Both the position numbers and the translations under genes were made by a program. The notes beneath the pieces were generated by a model. The model saw only the letters and a list, made by a program, of their open reading frames with translations. It was not told where the DNA came from and did not search any database. 64,000 bases of DNA from Micromonospora_E sp048060115 (GTDB lineage Bacteria; Actinomycetota; Actinomycetes; Mycobacteriales; Micromonosporaceae), in contig NZ_JBHMIM010000008.1 in NCBI RefSeq assembly GCF_048060115.1, positions 81,988 to 145,987 of the forward strand, in the 5' to 3' direction. This document shows, piece by piece, positions 27,249-35,444 of the stretch (its first letter is position 1; every line of letters begins with the position of its first letter).

Positions 27249-29948
27249 ATGGCAGGTGACTCCAGCGCGGACCGGGCGCGGGACAGGTTCGCCTCCCGTG
27301 GGATGGCAGAGCTGCTCGCCGTCGTCGGCAGGCTGATCCGCCGCCCGAGCCGGGGCGAGACCGAGCTGCCGATCGTGGTGGCCATCGGGGTGTCCGGCAC
27401 GGACATCCACCACGGACTGCTGCGGCGACTGCGGCGGCCGAGTCGACGCCGTGTTCCACACGTCGAGATCGACGCGGCGCTGTTCGCCCACGACCACGGC
27501 ATCCGCCCGCTGCTCGACGCGATGCACCACCAACTCGCCCTGGACGCGTTCGGCGCCGAGCCGTTCGCGTTCCGGCACTACCCGCTGGCCCGCTGGTTGA
27601 TGGACCAGCGGCTGACCGACGTCGAGGTGACCGAACGCCGGACCCGGATCACCCAGATGCTGCGGAACTGGCGCCGCCGGCCGGCGGCGGACAACCTACG
27701 CGGCGCATCGGACGCGGAGACCGCGTTCGCCACCGCGTACCGGTTGGTGCTCTGGCTGGTGTTGCGGGCGGTGCCGGACGTGCTGTTCCGGGCGGCGTTG
27801 TCGGGTCGGTTGCCGGTGATCGGCGGGCGCTACCGATGGTTCATGCGCCAGCAGTACCTGGCACCCCGGCAGAGCGGCACCTTCATCGGCTTCGCCGAAC
27901 GGCTGACCACCGACCATCGCACCGGCGAGCAACCCGAGCAGGTACGCAAGCTGCTGGTGCACGCGTTCCTGGAGGACCTGCGAGCCGGCTACGCCCGCCG
28001 GATCTGGTCACCGACCGGATGGCGACGCACCGCCTACCCGGTGCTGCTGCTGGACAACGTCACCCCAGGCAGCGCCGGGCATGCGCTGCTGCGGCTGGTC
28101 AACGACGTACGAAACGAGACTGGTCGGTGGGATCCGTTGCTGATCGTCGCCGACGCCGCCGACGGTTACCAGCCGGTGGACGGCGCGGGTTCCCCGCTGC
28201 GACTGGCCGAGGCGGGCATCGGCCTCGACGACTGGCGCGACGCGCTGCCCGAGCAGCGCCGGCTCCGCCGGGCGGACGCGTGGTTCCTGGCGTTGGGTTC
28301 GGACCCCGACCGCGACGACCGCCACGGTCACCCGGCCGTTCCCGATCTGGTGCCGCCGGCACCGCCCTGGTGGGCGCGGCGCAGCATCGCCGCCGCCCTG
28401 GTCCTGGTGTTGTTGGCCGGTTCGCTGGTCTGGACCAGCGGGCGATGGGGGCCGGGTTGCCTGCCTCATCCGACCCAGGGGGAGATCGCGCTGCGGCTGA
28501 TCGACGGGGAGTGCATCGGCTACAGCGACAACGCGGGCTACGTGTTCAACAACGACCCGGGTCAGCAGGCGCTGCGGGGAGTGCAGGAGCGGATCTTCCG
28601 TCAGAACGAGGAGGTCATGCAGGTCTGGCAGCGCAGCCAAGGGCGGCGACCGCTGATGACCCTGGTGTACCTGGGCATCATGACCGGGCAGCGGACCGGC
28701 CCACGGGAGGTTTCCTACGTCTCCGAACGCGAGGAGCTCGAAGGCATGGCCGTCGCCCAGTACGAGCGGATGAAGATGTCGGCGGGCACGGACGGCAAGG
28801 CGCTGGTACGGATCGTCATCGCCAATGGTGGCAAGCAGATGCGCCATGCGGTGCGGACGGTCGATCTGCTCGCCGGCCTGGCGCGACGGGACCCGACGGT
28901 GATGGGGGTCATTGGGCTGGTGGAGAGCCGCACCACCACCGCCGAGGCGCTCAATCGGCTGCACCGGATCGGTCTGCCGGCGATAGCCCCGACGCTGTCA
29001 GCGGACGGGTTCCACCTCAACTCCGGACTGTATCTGCAGATGGTCGCGCCAAACGCCGACCAGGCCAGGCTCGTCGCGACGTACGCCACCGAGGTGCTGG
29101 CGGTCGACGAGGCCCACATCTACTACACCACCGGCGACGACAGCCCGTTGGAGGACGACCTGTACGTCAGCACCCTGGTGTCGGGGCTGGCCGACATCCT
29201 CGGCGGCCGGTCGAGTGTCCGTCCGTTCCGGTTCGGCGACTCACTGGCCGACGAGTGTGGCTACCAGGGCATGTTGTTCTTCGCCGGGCGGTACTCCGAG
29301 TTCGACGAGTTCCTGGAGGCGCTTCGGCAGTGCCGCAACGATCCGCCGTTGCACCTGGTCGCCGACGACTCGGTCAACCGGTATCTGGCCAACCACCAGT
29401 TGCGGGCGAGCGCACCGGGGAACCTGCCGGTGACCTACGTGTCCAAGGCAGCCCTGGCGACGTGCAGCCGGCTGATCGCCGACGCGGAGCGTGACGAGTC
29501 GCGCCGGCAGTTCCTGGATCTGATTCAACGCGACGATCTGCTGGGTGAGCGGCGGTGTGTCGACGGCACCAGCCCTCCGGTGGGCGAACGGGTGGCGCTG
29601 GCGTACGACGCGTCGAGGATGCTGATCGGGGCGCTGGAGGAGCTGGCCAACCGGATGGGCATCAAGAAGCGGACGTTGGACCCACGGTCGGTCAGCCCGG
29701 TCACGGTCTTCACCCAGGTGCTGCTGCAGAACGCGCAGCAGGCGCACAACGGGGTGACCGGCCCGATCAGGTTCGATCCGCAGACGGGCGAGCCGAGAGA
29801 GAAGCGGCTTTCGCTGATGTACGTCCCCAGCGTGCCGCAGGTCGACCAGGAGCCACAGGAGATCTTCTTCTGCGGTCGGGCGCAGCCGGACGACCCGCCC
29901 GGCTGCCACCGTGCGCCACCGGTGCCGGCATCGGCGCCGCCGACCTGA
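27249..29948 (+). CDS. Membrane-anchored protein with cytoplasmic N-domain and extracytoplasmic ABC-type periplasmic-binding-protein-like domain
   Basis: 899 residues. ATG 27249 is preceded by GGAGG with a gap of about 6. Residues 1-370 are soluble and show a degenerate P-loop-like opening (LPIVVAIGVSGTDIHHGLLRRL) and YPVLLLDNVTP, the look of an inactive STAND/AAA-like NTPase. One membrane helix (SIAAALVLVLLAGSLVW, about 378-396) leads to a 500-residue outside domain. That domain carries signs of a type 1 periplasmic-binding fold of the amino-acid/branched-chain receptor kind: YLGIMTG, IVIANGGKQMRHAVRTVDLL, MGVIGLVESRTTTAEALNRL, GLPAIAPTLS, LVATYATEVL and ALAYDASRMLIGALEEL. No permease genes are nearby, so this is more like a one-protein sensor than a transporter component. 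Function unknown. Confidence 0.65.
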   Translation: MAGDSSADRARDRFASRGMAELLAVVGRLIRRPSRGETELPIVVAIGVSGTDIHHGLLRRLRRPSRRRVPHVEIDAALFAHDHGIRPLLDAMHHQLALDAFGAEPFAFRHYPLARWLMDQRLTDVEVTERRTRITQMLRNWRRRPAADNLRGASDAETAFATAYRLVLWLVLRAVPDVLFRAALSGRLPVIGGRYRWFMRQQYLAPRQSGTFIGFAERLTTDHRTGEQPEQVRKLLVHAFLEDLRAGYARRIWSPTGWRRTAYPVLLLDNVTPGSAGHALLRLVNDVRNETGRWDPLLIVADAADGYQPVDGAGSPLRLAEAGIGLDDWRDALPEQRRLRRADAWFLALGSDPDRDDRHGHPAVPDLVPPAPPWWARRSIAAALVLVLLAGSLVWTSGRWGPGCLPHPTQGEIALRLIDGECIGYSDNAGYVFNNDPGQQALRGVQERIFRQNEEVMQVWQRSQGRRPLMTLVYLGIMTGQRTGPREVSYVSEREELEGMAVAQYERMKMSAGTDGKALVRIVIANGGKQMRHAVRTVDLLAGLARRDPTVMGVIGLVESRTTTAEALNRLHRIGLPAIAPTLSADGFHLNSGLYLQMVAPNADQARLVATYATEVLAVDEAHIYYTTGDDSPLEDDLYVSTLVSGLADILGGRSSVRPFRFGDSLADECGYQGMLFFAGRYSEFDEFLEALRQCRNDPPLHLVADDSVNRYLANHQLRASAPGNLPVTYVSKAALATCSRLIADAERDESRRQFLDLIQRDDLLGERRCVDGTSPPVGERVALAYDASRMLIGALEELANRMGIKKRTLDPRSVSPVTVFTQVLLQNAQQAHNGVTGPIRFDPQTGEPREKRLSLMYVPSVPQVDQEPQEIFFCGRAQPDDPPGCHRAPPVPASAPPT

Positions 29949-30221
29949 CCCCGGATTCCCCGCCGGACACCGAGGCGTGCTGCCTGCGCGACGCCGACGG
30001 GTCGGTCGTGTCCCGGACCCAGGCCCACGTGCTGACCCCGGACGTGTGTCTGGTCGGGGTCGGCACGACCGATCACGTGTCCACCGACGCCGGCCGAACC
30101 TACACATTGACCAACGACCGGCCCTGAGCTGGGCATATTCATGATCACGTGATGATCACGACACACCGCCGACACGAGCCGACCGGAGATTGTGGCCATC
30201 GCTTCGAAGCCTGGAGGTTTC
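29949..30221. promoter_or_regulatory. Intergenic region with palindromic/direct-repeat element before the amidase operon
   Basis: ATGATCACG occurs twice (30141-30149 and 30152-30160), and the junction forms the perfect 10-base palindrome ATCACGTGAT (30144-30153). CATATT at 30133-30138 could be part of a promoter. The element lies about 60-80 bases before the first gene of the small-protein/amidase pair and is a reasonable operator. The first 180 bases contain a protein-like frame without a start codon (ending LTNDRP at 30127), possibly a gene remnant. Confidence 0.4.
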
Positions 30222-30524
30222 ATGGCCCCGACCCCTCCGACCGACGATCAGCTCAACACCCTGATCGTCGCTCAGCTCGCCTCGCTCGGCATCGACCTCG
30301 ACCAGCTGCCGGCCGGCACCGTCGCCGACCCGGTCACCGGCTCCCCCGGCCGCGACTCCGTGCTCGCCTCACTGCGGTCTTTCATGCGCAGCACCGTGCC
30401 GACCCTGGCCGGCTACCAGCTGCCCACCCCCGATGCCGGCGACCCGGCCACCGCGATGGCGCTGTCCCAGCAACCCGCGCCGATGCTCTACCCGTCCATC
30501 AGCACCGAATGGCGCAAGCTCTGA
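30222..30524 (+). CDS. Small conserved-looking hypothetical protein preceding amidase
   Basis: 100 residues. ATG 30222 has GGAGG four bases upstream. The sequence (MAPTPPTDDQLNTLIVAQLA, SLGIDLDQLPAGTVADPVTG) has no signal peptide, membrane helix or recognised domain. It ends SISTEWRKL. Its stop is TGATG with a possible amidase start, and a second amidase start lies 14 bases on, so the two are translationally coupled. It may be a partner, substrate-specificity factor or chaperone for the amidase. This is inference from coupling only. Confidence 0.65.
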   Translation: MAPTPPTDDQLNTLIVAQLASLGIDLDQLPAGTVADPVTGSPGRDSVLASLRSFMRSTVPTLAGYQLPTPDAGDPATAMALSQQPAPMLYPSISTEWRKL

Positions 30525-30538
30525 TGACGAAGGACGCC

Positions 30539-32197
30539 ATGACAGACGTACAGCAGCCGCTGGACCGCCTCCTCGACCGGCGAGCGTTCCTGGCCCGCAC
30601 CGCGGCCCTGGCCGCCACAGCCACCGTCGGCACCGTCGCGCTGCCCGGCCTGGCCGGCATCGCCTCCGCCGCGCCGAGCCCGGCCAGCGGCCCAGCCGTC
30701 AAGTTCAACCCGGAGTTGGACAAGGGCGCCGCGTACAACAAGCCACGCGAGGCGGTCATGTCCGACCCGACCGAGTGGACGCTGTCCGAGGCCGCCTGGA
30801 TGATCCGGCACAACAAGATCGTCCCGGTGGAGCTGGTGCAGGCCTACCTGGACCGGATCGCCGCGTACGACTCCACGTACCAGGCGTTCAACCTGGTCAC
30901 CGCCGAATCGGCGCTCAAGGCCGCCCGTCAGTGGGCGAACCGCCCGTACCGGGGTCCGCTGCACGGCATCCCGCTGGCCATCAAGGACAACTACTTCACC
31001 GAAGGCGTGCTGACCACGGCGAGTTCCTACCTGTTCCAGGACTTCGTGCCACCGTACGACGCGACGTCGGTCGCCAAACTGACCGTGCAGGGCGGCATCG
31101 TGCTCGGCAAGACGCAGATGGGACCGCTGGCCACCAGCCGGGCCACCCTGCCCAACGGGCAGGTCACCACGATCAACGCCTGGACGCCGACCAACCCGTC
31201 GACGAACCCGGGCGGATCCTCGACCGGCACCGCGACCGCCGTCGCCGGCCGGATGGCCACCTCCGGCATCGGCACTCAGACCGGTGGTTCGATCACCGCG
31301 CCGTCCAACGCGCAGAACCTCACCGGCATCAAGCCCACGATGGGCCGCGTGTCGCTGGCCGGGATCATCCCGCTCACCTACAGCCGCGACCATCCCGGGC
31401 CGCTGGCCCGCGACGCCAAGGACGCCGCCATCATGCTGATGGCGATGGCCGGAGCGGACCCGGCCGACCCCCGCAGCCAGGGCCTGCCCCCGGTGCCGAA
31501 CCTGATCAACGCGGCGACTCCGCGTTACGAAGGCGGCAACCTGCGGATGCGGTGGAAGACCCGGATCGGCGTCCTGCCCGGCTACGCCGACGGTACGTCC
31601 GAGACCGCGCTCGCCCGCCGGGCGTTCCTCACCAAGATGGCGGCGATCCCCGAGTGCGAGTTGGTCGAGGTGCCGTTGCCCGACGAATGGGACCTGCTCA
31701 CCGGCAGCGCGTTCAACAACGTCCGGCTGCCCGAGCGCAGCGAGCCGTTCATGCCGTACCTGCGTGAGGACCTGCGCGGCTTCGGCGTGTCGGTGACCAG
31801 CTGGCTGCAGGGCTGCCTGCTCGACGCCAACGGCTACGTCACCGGCCAACGTGCCAAGTTGCTGCTGCTGGAGCGGATCCTCGACCAGATCTTCGGCAGC
31901 TGCGACGTGGTGGTGCAGACCAGTCCGGTGCCGTTCGACATCGTCGGGCTGCCCGAGATCGCCTTCCCGATCGGCTTCACCGGCGGCGGCGTGCCGATCG
32001 GCACCATCCTCGGTGGACTACCGTACGCCGAGGGCCGGCTGCTATCGGTGGTCGCCGCGCACCAGGCGGTCAGCGACTGGCACTGGCAGCGGCCGCCGAA
32101 CCCGCCGGTGGCAGCTCCCGCCGCCGCCCGGTCCGCCGCCGTGGTGCCCGACCGGGGTCGGCTGACCGCCGAGGAGGTCGCCGAACTCACCCAGTGA
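30539..32197 (+). CDS. Tat-exported amidase (amidase signature family)
   Basis: 552 residues from ATG 30539 (AAGGA just upstream; ATG 30524 is an in-frame alternative). A twin-arginine signal (DRRAFLART, then an Ala-rich core and SAAPSPA) predicts folded export. The amidase signature fold shows the Ser-cisSer-Lys triad: Lys149 in AIKDNY, Ser227 in NPGGSSTG and Ser251 in TGGSITAP. The region GIKPTMGRVSLAGIIPLTYSRDHPGPLARD is typical of the family. The substrate cannot be predicted; family members cleave diverse amides or amide-containing peptides. Coupling to the small upstream gene is unusual. Confidence 0.88.
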   Translation: MTDVQQPLDRLLDRRAFLARTAALAATATVGTVALPGLAGIASAAPSPASGPAVKFNPELDKGAAYNKPREAVMSDPTEWTLSEAAWMIRHNKIVPVELVQAYLDRIAAYDSTYQAFNLVTAESALKAARQWANRPYRGPLHGIPLAIKDNYFTEGVLTTASSYLFQDFVPPYDATSVAKLTVQGGIVLGKTQMGPLATSRATLPNGQVTTINAWTPTNPSTNPGGSSTGTATAVAGRMATSGIGTQTGGSITAPSNAQNLTGIKPTMGRVSLAGIIPLTYSRDHPGPLARDAKDAAIMLMAMAGADPADPRSQGLPPVPNLINAATPRYEGGNLRMRWKTRIGVLPGYADGTSETALARRAFLTKMAAIPECELVEVPLPDEWDLLTGSAFNNVRLPERSEPFMPYLREDLRGFGVSVTSWLQGCLLDANGYVTGQRAKLLLLERILDQIFGSCDVVVQTSPVPFDIVGLPEIAFPIGFTGGGVPIGTILGGLPYAEGRLLSVVAAHQAVSDWHWQRPPNPPVAAPAAARSAAVVPDRGRLTAEEVAELTQ

Positions 32198-32214
32198 CCC
32201 GCCGAGGTCCCGAA

Positions 32215-32253
32215 CCGTGCTGGCCGTCCACCTTTCGTGGGCGGCCAGCACGG
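32215..32253 (+). terminator. Strong hairpin terminator after the amidase gene
   Basis: A perfect 12-bp stem, CCGTGCTGGCCG (32215-32226) with CGGCCAGCACGG (32242-32253). The 15-base loop itself contains a CCAC/GTGG mini-stem. It starts 18 bases after the amidase stop. There is no T-run, as is common for actinobacterial terminators. Confidence 0.75.
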
Positions 32254-32427
32254 CCATGTCGGGGTGATACGGCGCCGCGCCGCCGTCCGTGGCGAGATCC
32301 ACCGCCGGCAGCCGCCATACGGTGCGCGGCATCCGGCCAACCGTCGGTGGCCAGCGGCCGAGTCGTTGCGTGAGCGGATCACGTCGGACGACGCAACGCC
32401 GGGCTTCCAGCAGCCCCATGCACCTAC

Positions 32428-32446
32428 TAAGGTAAGGCATACCTGA
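32428..32446 (+). promoter_or_regulatory. IdeR/DmdR-type iron box
   Basis: TAAGGTAAGGCATACCTGA matches 14 of 19 positions of the DtxR/IdeR consensus and keeps its imperfect dyad. It ends 12 bases before the start codon of the siderophore-interacting protein, so iron-bound IdeR should repress that gene. Confidence 0.75.
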
Positions 32447-32458
32447 GTTGGGAGAACG

Positions 32459-33253
32459 ATGAGTTTCAAGGATTCCAAGAAGCACACCACCCTGTGTGTC
32501 GTCGACGTCGTCGGCACCGAACGGATCAGCCCGAACATCATCCGGGTGACCCTCGGCGGCGACCAGCTGCAGCAGCTGCCGAACCACGGCTTCGACCACT
32601 GGTTCCGGCTGTTCCTGCCGCAGGAGCAGGGCGAGACCAGCTTCGACCTGCCCAACCGGATCGACACCATCGGCTACCTCAAATACCTGCGGATGCCCTC
32701 GGCGACCCGCCCGCACCTGCGTAACTACACCGTTCGCGAGTTCCGGCCGCAGGCCCGGGAACTCGACATCGACTTCGTCGTACACGGTGACGAGGGCATC
32801 GCCACCCGCTGGGTGCAGCGGACCAAGCAGGGCGACACCGTCGCCCTGCTGGACCAGGGCCGCGGCTACGACTTCGAGCCGGACACCACCTACCATCTGC
32901 TCGCCGGTGACGAGACCGCGCTGCCGGCGATCGCCGGGATTCTGCGCGACCTGCCGCGCGACGCCACCGGCCTGGCACTGATCGAGATCCCCGACCCGGC
33001 CGACGCCCAACCCGTCGACGCTCCGACAGGGGTTCAACTGCGGTGGCTGGCCCGTGAATCCCCGGCCCGGCCCGGCGCAACGGCGCTGGCGGCGGTGCAG
33101 GCGTGGACGACAGACACCCCGGCAACGGTGTCGGCGTACTTCGCCGGTGAACAGAACCTGCCGACGACGGCCCGCCGGCATCTCGTCGACGCAGGTGTGC
33201 CGAAGCGGCGGATCACCTTCACCGGGTACTGGAAGCTCGGCAGATCACACTGA
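32459..33253 (+). CDS. Siderophore-interacting protein (SIP), ferric-siderophore reductase
   Basis: 264 residues. ATG 32459 follows GGGAGA with a 4-base gap. It is a member of the SIP/ViuB branch of ferredoxin-reductase-like flavoproteins: an FAD-binding N-terminal barrel with RPHLRNYTVREFRP (RxYTxR), then VVHGDEGIATRWVQRTKQGD, LLAGDETALPAIAGILRDL and the C-terminal SAYFAGEQ and FTGYWKLG motifs typical of SIPs. It reduces and releases iron from ferric siderophores in the cytoplasm. The iron box directly upstream supports iron-responsive expression. No siderophore biosynthesis or uptake genes are in the window. Confidence 0.93.
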   Translation: MSFKDSKKHTTLCVVDVVGTERISPNIIRVTLGGDQLQQLPNHGFDHWFRLFLPQEQGETSFDLPNRIDTIGYLKYLRMPSATRPHLRNYTVREFRPQARELDIDFVVHGDEGIATRWVQRTKQGDTVALLDQGRGYDFEPDTTYHLLAGDETALPAIAGILRDLPRDATGLALIEIPDPADAQPVDAPTGVQLRWLARESPARPGATALAAVQAWTTDTPATVSAYFAGEQNLPTTARRHLVDAGVPKRRITFTGYWKLGRSH

Positions 33254-33429
33254 GCAGGTAGCGAAATCGCACCGATGCGGGCCCGAACCCGTCCTGTCCT
33301 CATCGGGCGCTGATACTGCCCGCAGCAGACCTCCCACGAAGCATGGTGCGCCTGTAGATTACCCCAGGCGCCACTACCCGTAGCGGTGTCGATCCCGTGT
33401 GACGCATGCACACTCTACGAAGGGATGTT

Positions 33430-35127
33430 GTGTTGAGCAGACGCTTCACCGCCGGTGCCGTCGCGACCGCGACCGCATTGGCCCTGCTGGGTGCCGCACC
33501 GGCCGGACCGGCCGCAGCCGCCCCCGACACTTCGGACGACGCCGCCGAGTACACGGTGGTCGCCGAGGTCGGCACCAGTTCCACTGCCGCTGTCGCCGCG
33601 ATCGAGGCCGCCGGCGGCACCGTGGTCGACAGCACCGTCGACGTCGGCATGTACCAGGTCGTCACCGACGACGCCGCGTTCGCCGCCAAGGTCGCCGCCG
33701 CGCCGGCGCTGCTCGGCGCGGCCGAGAAGCGCCCCGTCGGCTACGCTCCCCGTGCCCGCTTCGACGCTGTCGAGCAGGAACACCGGATCGCCGGCGGCAG
33801 GTCCGCCGGGGCGGCCGGCAACCGTGGGGCCCGGATGGATCCGCTCGACGAGAAGCTGTGGGGCCTGGCGATGATGCGGGCCGACAAGTCCCGCAAGGTC
33901 GAGCCGGGCGAGCGCGGCGTGACCGTCGGCATCCTGGACACCGGCATCGACGGCCAGCACCCCGACATCGCGCCCAACTTCAGCTACTCGCTGTCGCGCA
34001 ACTTCGCCCCCGACATCGTCGACATCGACGGTGAGTGCGAAGTGGCCAGTTGCCTCGACCCGGTCGACCGTGACGACAGCGGCCACGGCACCCACGTCGC
34101 CGGCACGATCGGTGCCGCCGCCAACGGCTTCGGCCTGTCCGGCGTGGCACCGAAGGTCACCCTGGTGGCGCTCAAGGGCGGCCAGGACTCCGGCTACTTC
34201 TTCCTCGACTCGGTGGTCAACGCCCTGGTCTACGCCGGGGACGCCGGCATCGACGTGGTCAACATGTCGTTCTACATCGACCCGTGGCTGTACAACTGCC
34301 TGAACAACCCGGCCGACTCCGCCGAGGAGCAGGCCTCGCAGCGGGCCACCATCGAGGCGGTCAACCGGGCCCTGCGGTACGCGCACAAGCGTGGCGTCAC
34401 CCTGGTCGGCTCGCTCGGCAACAACCACGAGGACCTCGGCAGCCCGCGCGACGACACGTCGAGCCCGAACTACGGCGGCACCCCGCGGCTGCGGCCGATC
34501 GACAACGCCACCTGCTGGGACCTGCCGGTCGAAGGCGCGCACGTGATCGGTGTGTCGTCGGTCGGCCCGTCGGCGGCCAAGGCGGACTACTCCAACTACG
34601 GCACCGAGCAGATCTCGGTCGCCGCGCCGGGCGGCTGGTTCCGCGACGGTTTCGGCACCCCGACCCACCGCACGTACGACAACACGATCCTGTCGTCGTA
34701 CCCGCTGCATGTGCTGCAGGAGGAAGGTGCGGTCGACGCCGACGGCAACATCGTGCCGGGTGCCGAGGCGTTCGTCGTCAAGGAATGCACCGCCGCCGGG
34801 GTCTGCGGCTACTACACCTACCTGCAGGGCACCTCGATGGCGTCGCCGCACGTCTCCGGGGTGGCCGCGCTGATCGTCAGCAGGTACGGCAAGCGCGACA
34901 CCCGCCGGGGCGGGTTGACGCTGGACCCGGACAAGGTGGAGTCGCACCTGTACCGGACCGCCGACGAGACCGCCTGCCCGCAGCCGCGTCTGGTGTCGTA
35001 CGCCAACGAGGACCGGTCACCGGAGTGGGACGCCTACTGCGCCGGCGGCAAGAACTTCAACGGGTTCTACGGACACGGGATCGTAGACGCCTTCGCCGCG
35101 GTCACCAGCCCGCTGCACCACCGCTGA
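33430..35127 (+). CDS. Secreted S8 (subtilisin-like) serine protease
   Basis: About 565 residues. GTG 33430 or TTG 33433 fits the GAAGGGA site best; ATG 33406 is in frame but would bury that site inside the gene. A Sec signal (FTAGAVATATALALLGAAPA) is followed by an I9-like propeptide (YTVVAEVG, IEAAGGTVVDS). The catalytic domain shows the Asp in GILDTGIDGQHPD, His in SGHGTHVAGT, the oxyanion Asn in GSLGNNHE and Ser in GTSMASPHVSG. It ends shortly after the domain, unlike the large protease at the window start. A very strong terminator separates it from the RiPP-like cassette. A role in leader removal for that cassette is possible but unsupported beyond proximity. Confidence 0.92.
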   Translation: MLSRRFTAGAVATATALALLGAAPAGPAAAAPDTSDDAAEYTVVAEVGTSSTAAVAAIEAAGGTVVDSTVDVGMYQVVTDDAAFAAKVAAAPALLGAAEKRPVGYAPRARFDAVEQEHRIAGGRSAGAAGNRGARMDPLDEKLWGLAMMRADKSRKVEPGERGVTVGILDTGIDGQHPDIAPNFSYSLSRNFAPDIVDIDGECEVASCLDPVDRDDSGHGTHVAGTIGAAANGFGLSGVAPKVTLVALKGGQDSGYFFLDSVVNALVYAGDAGIDVVNMSFYIDPWLYNCLNNPADSAEEQASQRATIEAVNRALRYAHKRGVTLVGSLGNNHEDLGSPRDDTSSPNYGGTPRLRPIDNATCWDLPVEGAHVIGVSSVGPSAAKADYSNYGTEQISVAAPGGWFRDGFGTPTHRTYDNTILSSYPLHVLQEEGAVDADGNIVPGAEAFVVKECTAAGVCGYYTYLQGTSMASPHVSGVAALIVSRYGKRDTRRGGLTLDPDKVESHLYRTADETACPQPRLVSYANEDRSPEWDAYCAGGKNFNGFYGHGIVDAFAAVTSPLHHR

Positions 35128-35140
35128 GACATCGGCACGG

Positions 35141-35180
35141 CCGGTCGGGGTGGGCGGCGACCGCCGCCCACCCCGACCGG
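35141..35180 (+). terminator. Very strong 17-19 bp hairpin terminator
   Basis: Two perfectly complementary 19-base arms (35141-35159 and 35162-35180, beginning CCGGTCGGGG and ending CCCCGACCGG) lie 14 bases after the protease stop. It should isolate the protease from the downstream precursor/P450 cassette. Confidence 0.8.
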
Positions 35181-35240
35181 TCGGCGGGTCCACTCAGCAC
35201 ACGAACCGCCGACGTGACGATCTGTTTTACCCAGAACCCT

Positions 35241-35269
35241 TTGCGTCACCGTCGACGATGTGCCACGAT
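35241..35269 (+). promoter_or_regulatory. Possible promoter of the RiPP-like cassette
   Basis: TTGCGT (35241-35246), a 17-base spacer and CACGAT (35264-35269) lie about 40 bases before the precursor start, downstream of the strong terminator. The -10 match is weak, so this is only a candidate. Confidence 0.25.
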
Positions 35270-35311
35270 CGTGGGAGGAATTCACCTCGACCGATCGAGG
35301 AGGTGTTCGAC

Positions 35312-35401
35312 ATGCGGACCCTGCGGCACCTGGCAGCCCGGCTCGTCGGCAGACGGCGGGTCAGCGGACGCTACATGTACTGGCCCTACCACCACGGCTG
35401 A
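35312..35401 (+). CDS. Candidate RiPP precursor peptide (29 residues)
   Basis: A 29-codon frame too short for ordinary gene calling. GAGGAGG sits 8 bases before ATG 35312, the strongest ribosome site in the area. The product has a basic, Leu/Arg-rich leader (MRTLRHLAARLVGRRRVSG) and an aromatic C-terminus, RYMYWPYHHG (Tyr21, Tyr23, Trp24, Tyr26, His27, His28). The P450 start follows 43 bases after the stop. Short precursors with aromatic C-terminal cores next to a single P450 define the biarylitide, cittilin and tryptorubin (atropopeptide) RiPP families, in which the P450 cross-links Tyr, Trp or His side chains. I do not recognise this core as one of the described ones. A longer frame from 35150 exists but lacks a ribosome site. 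Product and cross-links are inference. Confidence 0.65.
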   Translation: MRTLRHLAARLVGRRRVSGRYMYWPYHHG

Positions 35402-35444
35402 GCCGATCCCGCCTACGGACGACGCCCACGCCCCGCGCGGATTC

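Noticed and set aside
29949..30127. Protein-like stretch ending LTNDRP after the receptor gene
   Set aside because: No start codon in that frame near the stretch; may be a remnant, but not supportable as a gene.
33430..35127. S8 protease as the dedicated RiPP leader peptidase
   Set aside because: It is secreted, has its own very strong terminator before the precursor, and nothing beyond proximity links it to the cassette.
35150..35401. 83-codon version of the RiPP precursor starting at 35150
   Set aside because: Its start lies inside the terminator hairpin and lacks a ribosome site, whereas the internal ATG 35312 has GAGGAGG at ideal spacing.
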